Positions 62,145 through 64,000 of a stretch of 64,000 nucleotides of DNA are shown one piece after another. Positions within the stretch are counted from its first letter, which is position 1, and the number at the start of each line of letters is the position of its first letter. The DNA comes from Natronoarchaeum rubrum (lineage in GTDB: Archaea > Halobacteriota > Halobacteria > Halobacteriales > Natronoarchaeaceae). Both the position numbers and the translations under genes were made by a program. Below the pieces are notes generated by a model that was not told where the DNA came from, did not search any database, and worked only from the letters and a program-made list of their open reading frames with translations. The stretch covers positions 434,001-498,000 of the forward strand of contig NZ_JANHDP010000001.1 in assembly GCF_024494695.1 (NCBI RefSeq), written 5' to 3'.

Positions 62145-64000
62145 ATGACGATGCGCATCGCGATCAACGAGTACAAGGGGGACCGAAGCGACGACGACAC
62201 ACATCCGGGAGAGCGCCCCTCGACCGACGGGCTATTCTCCGGCGACGAGGGGCGGCTGGTCTACGTCGATCGGTCCGGATCGGTTCGGGATTACTCCGGC
62301 TCGACGCTGGATATGCACGGGATCGACAGCTCGCGGTACGGCATCCGCGCGGACGATCACGTGACCTGGTTCGACGATCTGGAGACGACGCGCCAGACCT
62401 ACGAGGGCGAGACGACGATGGTGGTCACCCGCCATCAGGCCGACGGCTACTCGATCCACCAGTACGACTACACGCTGGAGAAGGCGCACCTCACCCACCT
62501 GGAACTGCGGGGTGACGTGCCCGACCGTCCGAGCCTGATCGCCGCGGTGGCGTTCGCGCCGGACGGCCAGACCAGCAGCGTCGGCCACCTGCTCCACGAC
62601 GACGTCGTCGAGGTGTTCCACGACGCCGAGCACGACTACCTCACGGCGTCGACCGGCATCGACCACGCGGTCAGCCAGCGCCGCGAAGGGTTCGACGAGC
62701 TGCTCGCCGACGATCCCGGCGCGCTGCCGACCGGGGAAGGCGCGGGCGACGACCTCTCGGACACGATCGTCGCCGAGGTCCCCCTCGACGACGAGGGGAG
62801 CCTCGCCCAGACGACGCTCGTCTCGCTGGTCGCCGACCACGAGGAGACCTCGCGTTCCGACGCGCTCGCGCACGTCCACGCGTTCGCCGATCACTACCAG
62901 ACCGATCGGGCGATCCGGAACCGCGCGATGTCGCGCAATCGGTTCGACGTGCCGGACGTGCCCCACCGCAAAACCGTCGTGTCTGACCTCCGGACCCTCT
63001 CGCTGCTGACGGCGCCGACAGGCGCCCGGATCAAGGGCCCCGAGTTCGACCCCCACCACGTCTACTCCGGCGGGTACGGTTACAGCTGGTTCCGCGACGA
63101 CGCCGAAGTCGCCCGCCACCTGCTGACCGTCGACGCGAACTTCGGCATCGATCTGGAGGACCAACACGCCGCGAGCGCCCGTTTTTACGCCGACGCACAG
63201 CTGCCCGACGGCACCTGGCCCCAGCGCGTCTGGGCGCACAACGGCCGGCTCGCGCCGGGCTGGGGGAACGGCCGCGTCGCCGGCGCCGACAGCGTGCAGT
63301 ACCCCGCCGACGGCACCGCGAGCGTGCTCGCGTATCTCGCGCGGTATCTCCGGCTGGGATCGCCCGACACCGATCTCGTCGCCCGGATCACGGGCACCAT
63401 CGAGGACGGCCTCGACGCGCTCGACGGGATGATCGCCGACGACGGCCTCCCGCGGCCCTGTCAGGACGTCTGGGAGTCCGACACCGGGCGGTTCACCCAC
63501 ACCGCGGCGTCGGCGCTACTTGCGCTGTCGGCGATCGGGCGGGCGCCGGTGGACGAATCGGTGCAGAAACGAGCGAAAGCCCTGGCGACCGAGGTGTACG
63601 AGGCTATCGGCGAGCGCTGGAGCGACCGCGGCGTCTTCGAGCGCGCGCCCGGCGACGACCGGCTCGACGTCGGGACGCTCGTGCTCGTCTGTGCCCACCG
63701 CGCGTACGCGGCGCTGACCGGCTCGCTCGACGCCGACCGCACCGATCGGCTCCGCGAGCACGTCGCGACGACCGTCGAGGGGCTCTCGCGGCACGACGCC
63801 GACGGCGAGCTGCTCGGACTCGTCCGCTACGAGGGCGACGAGTGGCGGCGCCGCGGCCAGGAGGAATCGAAAATCTGGCCGCTCGCGGTCGGCTGGGCGG
63901 CGTCGGCCAACGCCGACCTCGCCGGAATGATCGACGAGTACGGCGTCGACGCGCTCGGCGACGCGGCGGACGCCGACGCCGAAGCGTCGCCGGTCGAGGC
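62145..64000 (+). CDS. GH15 glucoamylase / glucan 1,4-alpha-glucosidase (partial at right end)
   Basis: The frame is open from ATG 62145 to the window end, 618 codons, without a stop. A beta-sandwich N-domain (1-270) is followed by the alpha/alpha barrel with SGGYGYSWFRDDAEVA, LPDGTWPQRVWAHNGR and DVWESDTGRFTHTAASALLAL, where Glu444 is the probable general acid; a late QEESKIWPLAVGWAA helix follows. There is no signal peptide. Family enzymes release glucose from chain ends of starch or glycogen, or act on trehalose. It is divergent from the amylase and probably co-regulated with it. Confidence 0.85.
   Translation, partial: MTMRIAINEYKGDRSDDDTHPGERPSTDGLFSGDEGRLVYVDRSGSVRDYSGSTLDMHGIDSSRYGIRADDHVTWFDDLETTRQTYEGETTMVVTRHQADGYSIHQYDYTLEKAHLTHLELRGDVPDRPSLIAAVAFAPDGQTSSVGHLLHDDVVEVFHDAEHDYLTASTGIDHAVSQRREGFDELLADDPGALPTGEGAGDDLSDTIVAEVPLDDEGSLAQTTLVSLVADHEETSRSDALAHVHAFADHYQTDRAIRNRAMSRNRFDVPDVPHRKTVVSDLRTLSLLTAPTGARIKGPEFDPHHVYSGGYGYSWFRDDAEVARHLLTVDANFGIDLEDQHAASARFYADAQLPDGTWPQRVWAHNGRLAPGWGNGRVAGADSVQYPADGTASVLAYLARYLRLGSPDTDLVARITGTIEDGLDALDGMIADDGLPRPCQDVWESDTGRFTHTAASALLALSAIGRAPVDESVQKRAKALATEVYEAIGERWSDRGVFERAPGDDRLDVGTLVLVCAHRAYAALTGSLDADRTDRLREHVATTVEGLSRHDADGELLGLVRYEGDEWRRRGQEESKIWPLAVGWAASANADLAGMIDEYGVDALGDAADADAEASPVE

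Noticed and set aside
62145..64000. Possible frameshift in the glucoamylase gene
   Set aside because: Codon-by-codon reading shows one uninterrupted frame from 62145 to the window end.
1..64000. CRISPR arrays, rRNA operons, complete insertion sequences
   Set aside because: No regularly spaced repeats of 25-40 bases, no rRNA signature and no transposase gene or paired terminal repeats were seen.

Overview
The window is a gene-dense, GC-rich stretch of an extremely halophilic archaeon (class Halobacteria). The evidence is the strongly acidic proteome, archaeal information genes (fibrillarin, RNA polymerase subunit L, MBF1, a proteasome beta subunit, archaeal RNase J), mevalonate and prenyl-lipid genes, archaeosortase A, haloarchaea-specific domains (HalOD1) and TATA boxes lying 22-30 bases before the start codon, which imply leaderless mRNAs. 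No rRNA, tRNA, CRISPR array or intact insertion sequence was found. Spacing, strand coherence and codon use look chromosomal throughout.

Layout. 1-7.6 kb: end of nop5 with fibrillarin, a large repeat-built Tat lipoprotein, a TrmB-type sugar regulator, a sensor histidine kinase and an HD hydrolase. 7.6-14.9 kb: HalOD1 protein, a threonine-synthase-like protein without the PLP lysine, an amine-oxidase-type flavoprotein, an archaeosortase/phosphoesterase pair, a J-domain protein and a matrixin-like lipoprotein. 15.1-20.3 kb: isoprenoid block mvk-ipk, then RNase J-idsA behind a long structured leader. 20.3-23.9 kb: tyrosine recombinase with a small partner protein, followed by an 888-base stretch with no convincing gene. 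23.9-32.3 kb: housekeeping genes (CBS-HTH regulator, proteasome beta, HD hydrolase, amidohydrolase, UspA, biotin ligase, TyrRS). 32.3-37.3 kb: divergent HxlR/DoxX pair and a three-gene NatAB-like ABC exporter whose first permease ends in a PrsW-like intramembrane protease domain. 37.4-50.6 kb: macro domain, TrpB, HisC-AK6-CDP-alcohol transferase (ATGA overlaps), MBF1, TIM, PadR regulator, superoxide dismutase, photolyase, RpoL and HisF. 50.7-64 kb: rhomboid protease and a carbohydrate region.

The carbohydrate region holds two duplicated GH13 alpha-glucosidases, a glucosylglycerol-hydrolase-like GH13 protein, an intracellular GH13 amylase and the start of a GH15 glucoamylase. None of the glycosidases has a signal peptide, so they should work on imported or stored alpha-glucans and glucosides. 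The TrmB regulator 50 kb away and triosephosphate isomerase fit the same sugar-handling theme, but a regulatory link is only inferred.

The observations most worth following up are the permease-PrsW fusion, the lysine-less threonine synthase paralogue, the 264-residue super-repeat in the first lipoprotein, the structured RNase J leader, and several palindromic operator candidates next to regulator genes.
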